Shown one piece after another: positions 15,109 to 22,706 of a DNA stretch of 27,837 nt. The DNA lies in IMG/VR virus record IMGVR_UViG_3300035181_000873, positions 1 through 27,837 of that record. One strand, 5' to 3'. Under the pieces are notes generated by a model. It was given only the letters and a program-made list of their open reading frames with translations. It was not told the DNA's origin and searched no databases. Origin of the DNA: a virus. Positions within the stretch are counted from its first letter, which is position 1. Every line of letters begins with the position of its first letter. A program made the position numbers and the translations under genes.

Positions 15109-15140
15109 ATCGTAACGTCATCACCCTGCGCTGTTATACA
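15109..15140 (-). promoter_or_regulatory. Late promoter P4 (connector module)
   Basis: TGTATAAC (15140-15133), 18 bp, TACGAT (15114-15109), AA, AGGT, ATG 15102. The six-base gap from box to ATG predicts a leaderless mRNA. Confidence 0.8.
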
Positions 15141-15143
15141 CCG

Positions 15144-15365
15144 CTATTTTTTGGTGGTGCGGGGAGATCTGACCATTTTGTCGATAGGTGGAGCGGCGAC
15201 TACTTTGGCGACCACTGGCTGCGATCGCTCAATTAGGCGAGCGTTAGGACCAAGGGCGCCCGCAACGTCGTCAGGGAGCTCGACGCGTTTGTTTACCTCG
15301 AAGCGGTAGATCTGACCATCGAGGCCTCGACAGCCGCCAGTATGATTGACTAGGTATATTGACAT
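15144..15365 (-). CDS. Small protein after the capsid gene
   Basis: 73 aa: an N-terminal strand region (SIYLVNHTGGCRGLDGQIYRFEVNKRVELPDDVAGALG) followed by a Val/Ala/Pro-rich part and a basic tail (SPRTTKK). Small proteins of this type often lie just after the capsid gene in HK97-like phages; a decoration or head fibre role is possible but not shown. The 149-bp structured gap upstream is unusual for so compact a genome. Confidence 0.65.
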   Translation of the reverse strand: MSIYLVNHTGGCRGLDGQIYRFEVNKRVELPDDVAGALGPNARLIERSQPVVAKVVAAPPIDKMVRSPRTTKK

Positions 15366-15514
15366 AAGTTTGTGCCCTTTCGGGTTGCTGGCGGTAGCTG
15401 TAGAGGTTATGTGTTTGCTCTACATTGCCGCTCACCTTTCAGCTACGGTTATGCTAGGTTACTCGGCCGGCCTAGCAATAATATCTATTGCCGAGTTTAG
15501 TTTTTCAGCTTCGA
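15366..15514 (-). other. Structured non-coding gap between capsid and next gene
   Basis: No gene of its own. It contains nested complementary segments: GTAGCTG/CAGCTAC (15394-15400 with 15440-15446) around TGTAGAG/CTCTACA (15399-15405 with 15418-15424), then ACTCGGC/GCCGAGT (15461-15467 with 15490-15496) and a competing CTAGG/CCTAG pair (15454-15458 with 15471-15475). No T-run follows, so it is not a plain terminator. It could be an mRNA processing or stability element that raises capsid output over downstream genes. Confidence 0.5.
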
Positions 15515-16648
15515 CTAAGAGGCTGCGGTTGCCAACCAGGCGTGAGCCTTGGTAGGATTCGCAACTTCAATGTCAATTAAGCCCCAGACCTTGAGAGCAA
15601 CCATATTCTGTTGGAATAGGTTGATCGAGGTAAAGCCATCGACATCGGTGACAGTAGCTTGATCACTCATCTCGACAGTGTACTGCATGGCGTCGCCATG
15701 AATAAGATTGTCGTAGTTAACCAGAGCTGCAAATTTCTTTCCAGCATGACTAACGTCTGAGTTTTTGGGCATTACTGCACTTGTATCAAAGGGAATATCC
15801 CACATCGTTGATGGCATATTGCCACCAAAAGACTCAAACAAGAAACCTTGTTTGTCGGTCCCTACAACGCTGCGGAGTCTGCGGAAGTTATTCAACGCGG
15901 ACAGGCTCAACGCCCATCGCAAGTTGTCACCTATAAAGTTTTCATCGATCGAGTCGATTGTACTGAGTAGGTCTTCAGCGGTCGCATCACTGTAGGATGT
16001 TTTACCAGAGCCCAAGGTATAACCCGGGACGCCGGAAGTTTGGAAAATACCCTCGCCACTAGCTAACCCCAGTAGGCCCCACTGATCCTCGAGCTTGGCG
16101 ATAGCCTTGCCAGCGAGCATAGTGATTGCGTCCACTAATTGGACGGTGCTATTTTGCAATAACACTTTGGAGATAGGGATAATGACGCCAACGGTTTTTG
16201 CGCGGAGCTGTAAAGCACCGGTCGTTGGTTGCGATGCGGTTATCGCTGCGGTGTCACCTGCCAGACGGTAGGCGCTCATAGACCCCAGAGTAGGAATGTT
16301 TTCATTCACACCCTGCATGGGCCACTTGGAGGCGTACTTGCGTACGAGACCATATTTCTGAGCCACAGTGATAAACTGATCGGATACATAAGTCGGGACT
16401 AACTCAGACCCGGACGTACTAACGCCCGAACTGAGAGCCTTGGTGTCGCCACCTACGGCAAGTCTCTTGAAATATTCCGCTGCCACTTCTTTCTTTTCGA
16501 CCTCGTCGCTTTTGGCGGCACTGTCTCCAGATCCAAAGATGTCCTTACGGAGAGGCTTATCTGACTTGAGTTTGGCAAGTACAGCGTCAACCGTTTTGGG
16601 GGTGACCGCCTCGACTACTGTTTGTAGTTCCTTTTGTTCATCGTTCAT
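15515..16648 (-). CDS. Major capsid protein (HK97 fold)
   Basis: 377 aa. The N-terminal 70 residues are charged and helical (VEAVTPKTVDAVLAKLKSD, AAEYFKRLAVGG), like a short delta domain removed by the protease. The body matches phage HK97 capsids: GSELVPTYVSDQFI, then ENIPTLGSMSAYRLAG, TTGALQLRAKTVGVIIPISKVLL, LEDQWGLLGLASGEGIFQTSGVPG and a C-terminal strand with KVWGLIDIEVANP. A very purine-rich AAAAGGGGGTG lies about 12 bases before the ATG. It is the second gene after P3, directly behind the protease, the standard order. Confidence 0.9.
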   Translation of the reverse strand: MNDEQKELQTVVEAVTPKTVDAVLAKLKSDKPLRKDIFGSGDSAAKSDEVEKKEVAAEYFKRLAVGGDTKALSSGVSTSGSELVPTYVSDQFITVAQKYGLVRKYASKWPMQGVNENIPTLGSMSAYRLAGDTAAITASQPTTGALQLRAKTVGVIIPISKVLLQNSTVQLVDAITMLAGKAIAKLEDQWGLLGLASGEGIFQTSGVPGYTLGSGKTSYSDATAEDLLSTIDSIDENFIGDNLRWALSLSALNNFRRLRSVVGTDKQGFLFESFGGNMPSTMWDIPFDTSAVMPKNSDVSHAGKKFAALVNYDNLIHGDAMQYTVEMSDQATVTDVDGFTSINLFQQNMVALKVWGLIDIEVANPTKAHAWLATAAS

Positions 16649-16667
16649 AAAATATATTCACCCCCTT

Positions 16668-17621
16668 TTAGTTTTTAGCTTGTTTTAATAAACGTAGGGT
16701 GAAGCCGATCTGCTGGTCAGATTTGACCAGTTCACGGTGTAGACGTTTGATGAGGCCTTGGGGCATGCTCTTACCATCGTCTTGACCATCATCGGTTGCG
16801 ACGGTGTCTAGGACCTGTTTCACGAGGTCCATACTGGCGCCTATGTGGTCCACGGCTTTAGTGAGTACTTCTTGATGTTTGGCTGAGATGGTCCGACCGG
16901 ACTTAGTCACGTCGACCTTGCCGGCTTTACCTTCGTCTTCAGATCCCTCATCAGTACCGCCATCGGCCGCATCCTCTGCGGCGTCCTCTTCGAGCTCTTC
17001 AGCGTCGAGACATTCATCGATTAGGTTTTTGAGTTGTTTCACGGTTAGGTCGACGATTTTGGTGTCGTCAGTGTAGCCAGGATCAGTGGGGTTGTCGGCG
17101 TCTTTTTTTGTGTCAACGATTCCGCTAGTCTTGAGCGCTTCGACGTCAAAGCCTTTGCCACGTAGGACCGTGAGGGCTTCGGGATTGTCGGGGATCGCGA
17201 CGGCACTAAACTCGTACAGTTCCCACTTCGTGAAGGTCCGACCACCGAGTTCGTTATTTTCGTATTCGAGACCCAGGAAGCCGATACTCCATGCGTTCAT
17301 GTAGCCATCTTTGGCGAGTGAGTACACAAGATCGGAGTCAGCCGAGATGCCCTCGTCGGGGAATTGGACCATGGCGGTCACACCGGTGTCACTTACTTTG
17401 ATTTCGAGACACTTAGCGATCGGGGTAGGGTGACCGTAGTAGTCATGACCTAACATGACGACGGGGTTTTTCATGTAGTTGTCATAGACCATGCCAGTTG
17501 GCACGACAATATCTTTTGAGCGATCGGGAGTAGCAGTGGAGATCGTGACAACGAGAGTACGGCCACTATCGGCGGCTTTGGTGATGGCTGTGTATAGCTG
17601 GTGCAGTTTCTTGTTTTTCAT
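16668..17621 (-). CDS. Prohead protease with acidic C-terminal scaffold-like region
   Basis: 317 aa. Residues 1-160 are an HK97-type (U35/S78) prohead protease: STATPDRSKDIVVP, His59 in VMLGHDYYGHP, Ser112 in YMNAWSIGFLG and Glu137 in ELYEFSAVAIPDNPEA. Residues about 165-317 form a strongly acidic, helical extension (CLDAEELEEDAAEDAADGG...) that probably acts as internal scaffold and is cut away on maturation; no separate scaffold gene is present. It lies between portal and capsid, behind its own promoter P3. Confidence 0.87.
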   Translation of the reverse strand: MKNKKLHQLYTAITKAADSGRTLVVTISTATPDRSKDIVVPTGMVYDNYMKNPVVMLGHDYYGHPTPIAKCLEIKVSDTGVTAMVQFPDEGISADSDLVYSLAKDGYMNAWSIGFLGLEYENNELGGRTFTKWELYEFSAVAIPDNPEALTVLRGKGFDVEALKTSGIVDTKKDADNPTDPGYTDDTKIVDLTVKQLKNLIDECLDAEELEEDAAEDAADGGTDEGSEDEGKAGKVDVTKSGRTISAKHQEVLTKAVDHIGASMDLVKQVLDTVATDDGQDDGKSMPQGLIKRLHRELVKSDQQIGFTLRLLKQAKN

Positions 17622-17632
17622 ATTCTACCTCT

Positions 17633-17664
17633 ATCGTACCGACAGACGTCGCCGGTGTTATACA
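17633..17664 (-). promoter_or_regulatory. Late promoter P3 (protease-capsid module)
   Basis: TGTATAAC (17664-17657), 18 bp, TACGAT (17638-17633), AG, AGGTA, GAAT, then ATG 17621, 11 bases after the box. It is closest to the consensus of the set, fitting high capsid demand. Confidence 0.85.
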
Positions 17665-17665
17665 T

Positions 17666-19711
17666 TTATTCGCCGGACCCTGCGTCTCCGCCCGTTACCG
17701 GTTGCAGAGCACATTCACAATTCGGATGAGCGGTGGGGGCGTCGTCGCCGCTCGGGAAGGTCTCATCAAGTCCTATGACTCCCGCGTCAGCGTTTCCAGC
17801 GCACACACCACATGCTGAGTCGTCAGCGAGCCAGCTTTTACCAGTCACGACGTTGCTCTGCTTGTAGCCTTCGAGGTTACCTTGAGCGTAGGCGTCGATT
17901 ACTTCGGTCCTCGCGATCCTCATCGCCCGGAATTCGCTTTGATTGTTAAAGAAGGTTTCGATACCGGCTGAGATGTCATCGATACTGGCGCCCTCTTCGA
18001 CCCCCAAGGTAACGACATCGGTAATGTCCTCGCGCATGGTGTCGCTGTAGCTCGTTGAATTGGCAAGAGCATTGTTTGTCACCCACGCGACCGCTCGGGG
18101 ATTGGCGAGGTCAAAGGCGGCGTCGACTCCCACTTGGGCGAGTGCTACCTTGCCGGAGTCGGCTAGTACCTGGCTCTGTTTCTCTTTGGTGGCGTTGTAG
18201 AGTAGGCCAACCCAGTCGGTGTAATTGGTAAAAATGAGTTTGAGTAGGCTTGAGGCCTCGCTCTTTTTGAAGTGTCCGATCTTTGTGAGTAACCGTGATA
18301 CACTCTTCTGCTTTAGGTTACTCTGTAGCTGCTCGTTGAGCTGGGTATTCAGGTCCATGAAGGTTTTTTGAGTCGCCACGATCTGCTCACTGACGTACAC
18401 ACCGCGTTTGCCGGCGAGCTTCTTTTGGTCCACTGGGTGCTCATACTCGATCATTGCTGACTTGTAGATGTGTTTGGCGGCTTTAGTTGGGTTGCTAGGG
18501 CTCGACATGGGGACCTTGAGGCTCGATACCAAGATGACGTCACCTTCGGGGAGCGCCGGCATAGCCGGGCTCATCATGGCACGCGCTTCGTTGATCGTGA
18601 TGTAGCTATTGTTTACCCCGCTATCGCGGTCCAGACGCTTCTCGTCGAGGTTCTCGGGGATTGGGTCGGCGTAGGTGAAGCGCCAGTCATTCTCGTTGAG
18701 ACCGAATAGCGGCAAGAAAAACTCATTGAGGCGAGATACAAAAAATTGCATCTTTGGCTTGATCACAAACTTGTTAAATGTGTACTCACTTGCTTTGGCG
18801 CTGGCTAGGTTCACGTCTTCGGTGATACCGAGCACAACCTTGGGAACCCTGAATATAGCAAGGATCTCGTCGCGGGTATTCTTACGGCTCTCGCTAAACT
18901 GCATCTCGCGCGAGGTAGGGGTGAGGCTTGTATATTCGAGGCCACCATCTAGGATAGCGAGCTTATTCGAGTTCTGGTATCCACGAAACTTGGCATTCCA
19001 TGACCCGAGTATTCGGTTATATTGCTCGTCGGATACCTTGCCAGTTGTCTTGAGGATCGCGGCCGGCATAGCTGAGTTACCAAAGAAGTTTCGCTGCCAC
19101 TCGGCGGCGAAGGTGTCAGTGTCGATCGCGAGTGAGGCGGCCTCTACGGTCCCACGGCCTCGGTACTGATTCTGTGGATTGAAGTGCATAAAGTGAATAA
19201 CCTCAGACGGTTCGAGGCGAATGTCGGCGCCAGCCTCATTACGGAATGTGTAGTGGTCGATGTAGTTCTCTTTGCTTTTGACCACGGAGACGGCAGTTGG
19301 ATCGAGTGGCCATATTTCGACAGGCTTACGGCCACTGCTCTTGGCGCCGGGTAGGTACCAGTAAGCGTTACCGTCGATCTCCATCATGGCGGCTGTGTAA
19401 AATTTGAGATCAGCGAACGTCATCCAGTCATTGACGTGATTTAGGAGCTGTAGAGCCTCGTGTTCCTGTACGGTCTCCCAGCCGTACGCCTTTCCTTTTT
19501 TGATACGCTTCTGTAGCATGAGTTCCATTTCGGCGAGAGGTTGGGCGATTGCGTTGGTACAGGCGTACACCCACCCGCGGTAGGCGACCAGAAACTCCTT
19601 CTCTCCCATGCGAGGCTGCGCCGTAGGCATCATGAATGAGAATAGCTGGGGGTTTGCTGCCCCTTTAACTAAACCTGCCGTGAATGATTTAACCGAGTCG
19701 AGTATAGACAT
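17666..19711 (-). CDS. Portal protein fused to MuF-like minor head protein
   Basis: 681 aa, against roughly 400 for a portal alone. Residues 1-410 are an HK97-type portal (YRGWVYACTNAIAQPLAEM, YLPG...WPLDPTAV, RKNTRDEILAIFRVPKVVLGI). From about 440 on, the protein is helical and ends in a Mu gpF (MuF) domain: RIARTEVIDAYAQG (about 598-611), Cys634-x2-Cys637 and HPNCEC (662-667), a likely metal-binding set. The portal is the dodecameric DNA gate, and MuF proteins are minor head proteins brought inside with the DNA. Fusion guarantees one-to-one incorporation. It is transcribed alone behind P2; P3 follows directly. Confidence 0.88.
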   Translation of the reverse strand: MSILDSVKSFTAGLVKGAANPQLFSFMMPTAQPRMGEKEFLVAYRGWVYACTNAIAQPLAEMELMLQKRIKKGKAYGWETVQEHEALQLLNHVNDWMTFADLKFYTAAMMEIDGNAYWYLPGAKSSGRKPVEIWPLDPTAVSVVKSKENYIDHYTFRNEAGADIRLEPSEVIHFMHFNPQNQYRGRGTVEAASLAIDTDTFAAEWQRNFFGNSAMPAAILKTTGKVSDEQYNRILGSWNAKFRGYQNSNKLAILDGGLEYTSLTPTSREMQFSESRKNTRDEILAIFRVPKVVLGITEDVNLASAKASEYTFNKFVIKPKMQFFVSRLNEFFLPLFGLNENDWRFTYADPIPENLDEKRLDRDSGVNNSYITINEARAMMSPAMPALPEGDVILVSSLKVPMSSPSNPTKAAKHIYKSAMIEYEHPVDQKKLAGKRGVYVSEQIVATQKTFMDLNTQLNEQLQSNLKQKSVSRLLTKIGHFKKSEASSLLKLIFTNYTDWVGLLYNATKEKQSQVLADSGKVALAQVGVDAAFDLANPRAVAWVTNNALANSTSYSDTMREDITDVVTLGVEEGASIDDISAGIETFFNNQSEFRAMRIARTEVIDAYAQGNLEGYKQSNVVTGKSWLADDSACGVCAGNADAGVIGLDETFPSGDDAPTAHPNCECALQPVTGGDAGSGE

Positions 19712-19724
19712 ATGCTTTACCTAC

Positions 19725-19756
19725 ATTTTCCCGCCTACCCGGTCGGCTGTTATACA
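19725..19756 (-). promoter_or_regulatory. Late promoter P2 (portal)
   Basis: TGTATAAC (19756-19749), 18 bp, GAAAAT (19730-19725), GT, AGGT, AAAGCAT, then ATG 19711, 13 bases after the box. The box lacks the first T of TANNAT but keeps A at position 2 and the final AT. Confidence 0.75.
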
Positions 19757-19769
19757 TTGCAGAGCGTGG

Positions 19770-21221
19770 CTATCTGACTCCCGGCACTATGCGACCCTCT
19801 GAGAATGAGAGCATGAGCGCCTCGGCATGGTCCGGCGACTTGCCGGTCCTCTCTTTGAGTTTGTCTTTGGGTTCAATCTGTAGGACCTTGTCGCTGCTGA
19901 TTTTGTATTTAATCCAGGTGAGCTGGGACCATTTGGCATGGGGCTCAAGCTTGCCACCTGACTGTAGCCACTCCCTGAGTAGCCAGAAGTTCTCGGCTTT
20001 GATGTTTTTGTACTTACTCTTGTCGACTGGCTCGCCACCTACCGCCTCACCCTTGACGTAGTAGTCGAGCTCATAGAGGCGATCAGTCACACCACGCCCA
20101 ATGCCAATATCATCGATCGCGATAGCCTCTGGCTCAAGTAGTCGGACCTTGCGGTATACGGTCGGCTGAGTGGCGTAGGTGGCCTGATCGACGTGGTGAC
20201 CGTCACGGTCCAGGTAGATAGTGTACTTGTCTATGAGCTCGATCACCTGGGTGACGTTGGTCATGGTGTCGTTTGATCTATTCTCTGCCTCAATCCACGC
20301 GTGATCACCTTGGCGGATAGCATAGACGTTTGAGTCGCCACCACCACCTATATCGACGCCCATCCTCATCGGCTCGTCAGTAAGGTCAAGGCGGTTGAGA
20401 GTAGCTGACTGTATCATCGCGTCAGTCACTAGCTGACGATAGCCCTCGTGGTCGATCTCATCCTCGGCGGGGAATTGGTTCAGGTAGAATTGCTCGAAAA
20501 ATGGCATCCCGCGCTTCTCGTCGACACTCTTTGGGTCGAGACGTTTCTCGCTGATGGCTTGGTCAAGACTGATATTGATACGGTAATAATCCGTGTTGTA
20601 GAGCACGTTTTGCATAAAATGATTGCGGTTGATGGCATTGCCTAGCTCAAACAAAAACGTCGTGTTGTAGTCGCCAGTCCCTTCGAGTATTTTGAGGACC
20701 TGTAAGTACTTTGCGGGGGACAGTAGGGGAGACTCATCGAGAATGACATTAGGGGAGTGCTCACCGATTGTCTTACTGACATCGTTATCTGGGCCGAATA
20801 GCGAGACGATCTTGATGCCTCCGCCGTTCTTGAAGTTGAGAGATGTTTTGCGCCGCTCACGTTGCAATCGGTCGAGCGCCTCGGTCCCGTCGTACTGTAG
20901 CTCAGCGATAAAGTCGGGCACGTCAAAGAGGTGGTCGATCACCTTTTTCATGATAATGTCAGAGGTCCCATACTTCACAGACGCGATCACGAATGGCTCA
21001 CGCTTGAGCATAACCCGTAGGATGGCACCGATTGAGATCGCCTCAGACTTACCGTATCCCGTAGGGGCCACACAGGCCACACGGGGACGTACGCGTAGCA
21101 CGATTGCAGCAACTATGGTGAGCTGGCCGAGAGACATGACTTGATCAGCGGGCTTGTCGTTGATGACAAAGACGCTAACCAGTTTCTTGATTCTCGCCAG
21201 CCATTTCGGCTCTGGCTTCAT
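19770..21221 (-). CDS. terL: Terminase large subunit
   Basis: 483 aa DNA-packaging motor. N-terminal ATPase: Walker A APTGYGKS (about 52-59) and Walker B VILDES (159-164). C-terminal RNase-H-like nuclease: Asp290 in MGVDIGGGGDSNV, Asp370/371 in AIAIDDIGIG and Asp464 in SPDHAEALML. The central Asp lies in a phrase typical of nuclease strand 2. I use ATG 21221 (AAAGGG seven bases upstream) rather than an in-frame TTG two codons earlier. The gene overlaps the small terminase by 47 bp. Confidence 0.92.
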   Translation of the reverse strand: MKPEPKWLARIKKLVSVFVINDKPADQVMSLGQLTIVAAIVLRVRPRVACVAPTGYGKSEAISIGAILRVMLKREPFVIASVKYGTSDIIMKKVIDHLFDVPDFIAELQYDGTEALDRLQRERRKTSLNFKNGGGIKIVSLFGPDNDVSKTIGEHSPNVILDESPLLSPAKYLQVLKILEGTGDYNTTFLFELGNAINRNHFMQNVLYNTDYYRINISLDQAISEKRLDPKSVDEKRGMPFFEQFYLNQFPAEDEIDHEGYRQLVTDAMIQSATLNRLDLTDEPMRMGVDIGGGGDSNVYAIRQGDHAWIEAENRSNDTMTNVTQVIELIDKYTIYLDRDGHHVDQATYATQPTVYRKVRLLEPEAIAIDDIGIGRGVTDRLYELDYYVKGEAVGGEPVDKSKYKNIKAENFWLLREWLQSGGKLEPHAKWSQLTWIKYKISSDKVLQIEPKDKLKERTGKSPDHAEALMLSFSEGRIVPGVR

Positions 21222-21726
21222 CCTCAAACCCTTTCAGCACGTCGGCTAACTTGTCGACGGTATTTTTCTCAGTCTCGACTTTGATTTTTGTGCTTGGGTT
21301 ATAACCAGCCATGTGCAAAACACTCTCGGCAGCTTGCCACTTGTAGGCTGCGGCATGGGTCATCGTCTCAAGCGCAATCGGGACCGCCTCTTGTAACTTC
21401 TTGTTGGCGTGTTTGTACTGACGGCGTAGGGCTTTGGTCCGATCGAGTACTAACTCATCGTAGGCAAGGCGTACCGGCCTACCCATCTCAAAAAGGTGCT
21501 TTATTGTACCGTAGGCAAGTTCGCTGACTTTCGCCAAGTCGATCAGGTCATCATGCTCTAGTCGACCGTACACGAGCTTCTGGTAGTCAGGCTTGAGCTT
21601 GTCGACTAGCATCGGGTGTTCGGGATCTGGTTTGGGTAGCTTAACTTTTGGCACTCGGTGAGTCTTAGCGCTAGTCGGCGAGTGTTTTACCTGGTCCTTT
21701 GATTTTGCGGTCTTTTTCTTTTGCAT
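21175..21726 (-). CDS. terS: Terminase small subunit (probable)
   Basis: 183 aa. A Lys/Pro-rich N-terminus precedes helices and the segment AVPIALETMTHAAAYKWQAAESVLHMAGY (about 110-140), the pattern of small terminases in which a helical pair before an AG turn drives oligomerisation. It lies directly before, and overlaps, the large terminase. The start is ATG 21726 with GAGAG five bases upstream; a TTG in frame lies 12 bases earlier. It recognises the packaging site; no pac or cos site was identified. Confidence 0.75.
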   Translation of the reverse strand: MQKKKTAKSKDQVKHSPTSAKTHRVPKVKLPKPDPEHPMLVDKLKPDYQKLVYGRLEHDDLIDLAKVSELAYGTIKHLFEMGRPVRLAYDELVLDRTKALRRQYKHANKKLQEAVPIALETMTHAAAYKWQAAESVLHMAGYNPSTKIKVETEKNTVDKLADVLKGFEDEARAEMAGENQETG

Positions 21727-21734
21727 AAAATCTC

Positions 21735-21908
21735 TCAATTATTGCGATTTTTATTGGTATATTGCCCGATATGGTCCTCGCCGCTTCTCGTGAATGGTGA
21801 GACGGATGTAGACCTGGGTTTGCCGCCCCGTCGTCTCCGACCAAAGAGTTTGCGCCATAAGTTCTCGCGTACTGGGTTGTAGCTTCGATTGTTGCCTCTT
21901 TTGCTCAT
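21735..21908 (-). CDS. Small Arg-rich protein (57 aa) before terminase
   Basis: ATG 21908 overlaps the TGA of the previous gene (ATGA) and has GAGG just upstream; it ends at TGA 21735-21737, eight bases before the terminase ATG. The protein starts MSKRGNNRSYNPVREN and has an LFGRRRGGKPRS basic core. It is very basic, suggesting nucleic-acid binding, and could assist packaging. No known family recognised. Position, coupling and ribosome-binding site argue it is real despite its size. Confidence 0.6.
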   Translation of the reverse strand: MSKRGNNRSYNPVRENLWRKLFGRRRRGGKPRSTSVSPFTRSGEDHIGQYTNKNRNN

Positions 21909-22105
21909 AGGACCTCTGCCGAAATTTCGATAGTCTTCTCGTACCTGATGCGTTTGTCAGGCACGTAGGGGTACTCAATCGAGTACATCGACTCGACTGC
22001 ATCCTTTGCCTCTTTGGTCGTCTCAAAGATGTTCGTAAATAATGGCCATAGGTGTTGTGGTCTGCCAAGTGTGGGGATAATGATCGCGATGTCTTGAGTC
22101 TTCAT
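21905..22105 (-). CDS. Small protein resembling the start of a GT2 glycosyltransferase
   Basis: 66 aa. The opening QDIAIIIPTLGRPQHLWPLFTNIFETT looks like the first strand and helix of family-2 glycosyltransferases, which bind the nucleotide sugar. The sequence stops before any DXD motif or acceptor part, so it cannot be a full enzyme. Either a truncated remnant or a short protein reusing this fold. It opens the terminase module right behind P1, which argues for retained expression. ATG 22105 lies six bases after the -10 box. Confidence 0.65.
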   Translation of the reverse strand: MKTQDIAIIIPTLGRPQHLWPLFTNIFETTKEAKDAVESMYSIEYPYVPDKRIRYEKTIEISAEVL

Positions 22106-22111
22106 AACTTT

Positions 22112-22143
22112 ATGCTACCGTTCCCACGCCTGGGGGTTATATA
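22112..22143 (-). promoter_or_regulatory. Late promoter P1 (terminase module)
   Basis: TATATAAC (22143-22136), 18 bp, TAGCAT (22117-22112), AAAGTT, ATG 22105. The upstream box overlaps the TAA stop of the preceding gene (22137-22139). The six-base gap predicts a leaderless transcript. It is the first late promoter downstream of the sigma-like gene. Confidence 0.75.
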
Positions 22144-22352
22144 TTAATATTCGGTTTACTATCCAATAATTCGTCACGGATGTCGTACAACCACACTCTC
22201 AACTGAGAGAGCGTAGGGCGGTCGTATTCGAGTAGCGACTTGTCATTCGACCACGACTCATATATCTGGTCAGCGCTCATTTTCGGATGGATGAGTACAA
22301 AGAGATAGACAACTTGCTCAACCACGTTTTTCATAGCGCTAATAAGTCCCAT
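22137..22352 (-). CDS. Small protein after the sigma-like regulator
   Basis: 71 aa: a hydrophobic N-terminal helix (MKNVVEQVVYLFVLIHP), then a charged helical part (LSQLRVWLYDIRDELLD). It overlaps the 3' end of the sigma-like gene by 14 bp, so the two are co-transcribed and probably coupled. Unknown function. Co-expression could mean a partner of the regulator, for example an RNA-polymerase adaptor or an antagonist. Confidence 0.65.
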   Translation of the reverse strand: MGLISAMKNVVEQVVYLFVLIHPKMSADQIYESWSNDKSLLEYDRPTLSQLRVWLYDIRDELLDSKPNINI

Positions 22353-22695
22353 TGCGACGCCTCCAGCCTTGCAGGGGCACGCCGGCCATCACATGTAATC
22401 GAATACGCATACGCCCGACAATTTGGTGTACGGCCTGCTTGCACACTTGGGGTTTGAGTCGTGCCGCGATCTGCCGGCGAGTGTAGCCAGCCTGAATGAG
22501 GGCGAGTACCTGAACCTGTCGGGTTGTAAGGAGTGAGCGAAGCTTTTGCATGTCTAGGTTGGAGGTAGACATCTCGACCTCGATACCTTGATCACTGACT
22601 CCCTCAGCGAAATCACTGAGACTGTTGTCGTGATCATCAACTACGCGCTCGAGTGAGAGGGTTTGGACTGTTTGGTATATGGCAGGTATTCTCAT
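22339..22695 (-). CDS. Sigma-70 region 3.2-4-like late transcription regulator
   Basis: 118 aa. Residues 11-32 (QTLSLERVVDDHDNSLSDFAEG) resemble the sigma region 3/3.2 phrase SLD...DDDxxLGDFIxD. Residues 55-100 (LLTTRQVQVLALIQAGYTRRQIAARL, then KQAVHQIVGRMRIRL) are a region-4 helix-turn-helix. Regions 1 and 2 are absent. Region 4 reads the -35 element and touches the polymerase flap, so alone it could redirect host polymerase. I chose ATG 22695: the upstream in-frame ATG 22755 lies in the promoter -10, before the expected transcript start. It sits immediately before all late modules. Alternative: an ArpU- or LuxR-type activator. Confidence 0.75.
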   Translation of the reverse strand: MRIPAIYQTVQTLSLERVVDDHDNSLSDFAEGVSDQGIEVEMSTSNLDMQKLRSLLTTRQVQVLALIQAGYTRRQIAARLKPQVCKQAVHQIVGRMRIRLHVMAGVPLQGWRRRNGTY

Positions 22696-22706
22696 ATTTT
22701 GGGCAC

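Noticed and set aside
15346-15555. Plus-strand frame with membrane-like segments in the gap after the capsid gene
   Set aside because: It overlaps the ends of both flanking genes, has no ribosome-binding site or promoter and coincides with the nested inverted repeats.
21751-22068. 105-codon minus-strand frame overlapping 21735-22105
   Set aside because: It overlaps two better genes with ribosome-binding or promoter context, is unusually Arg/Thr/Ser/Gln-rich like a shadow frame and has no ribosome-binding site.
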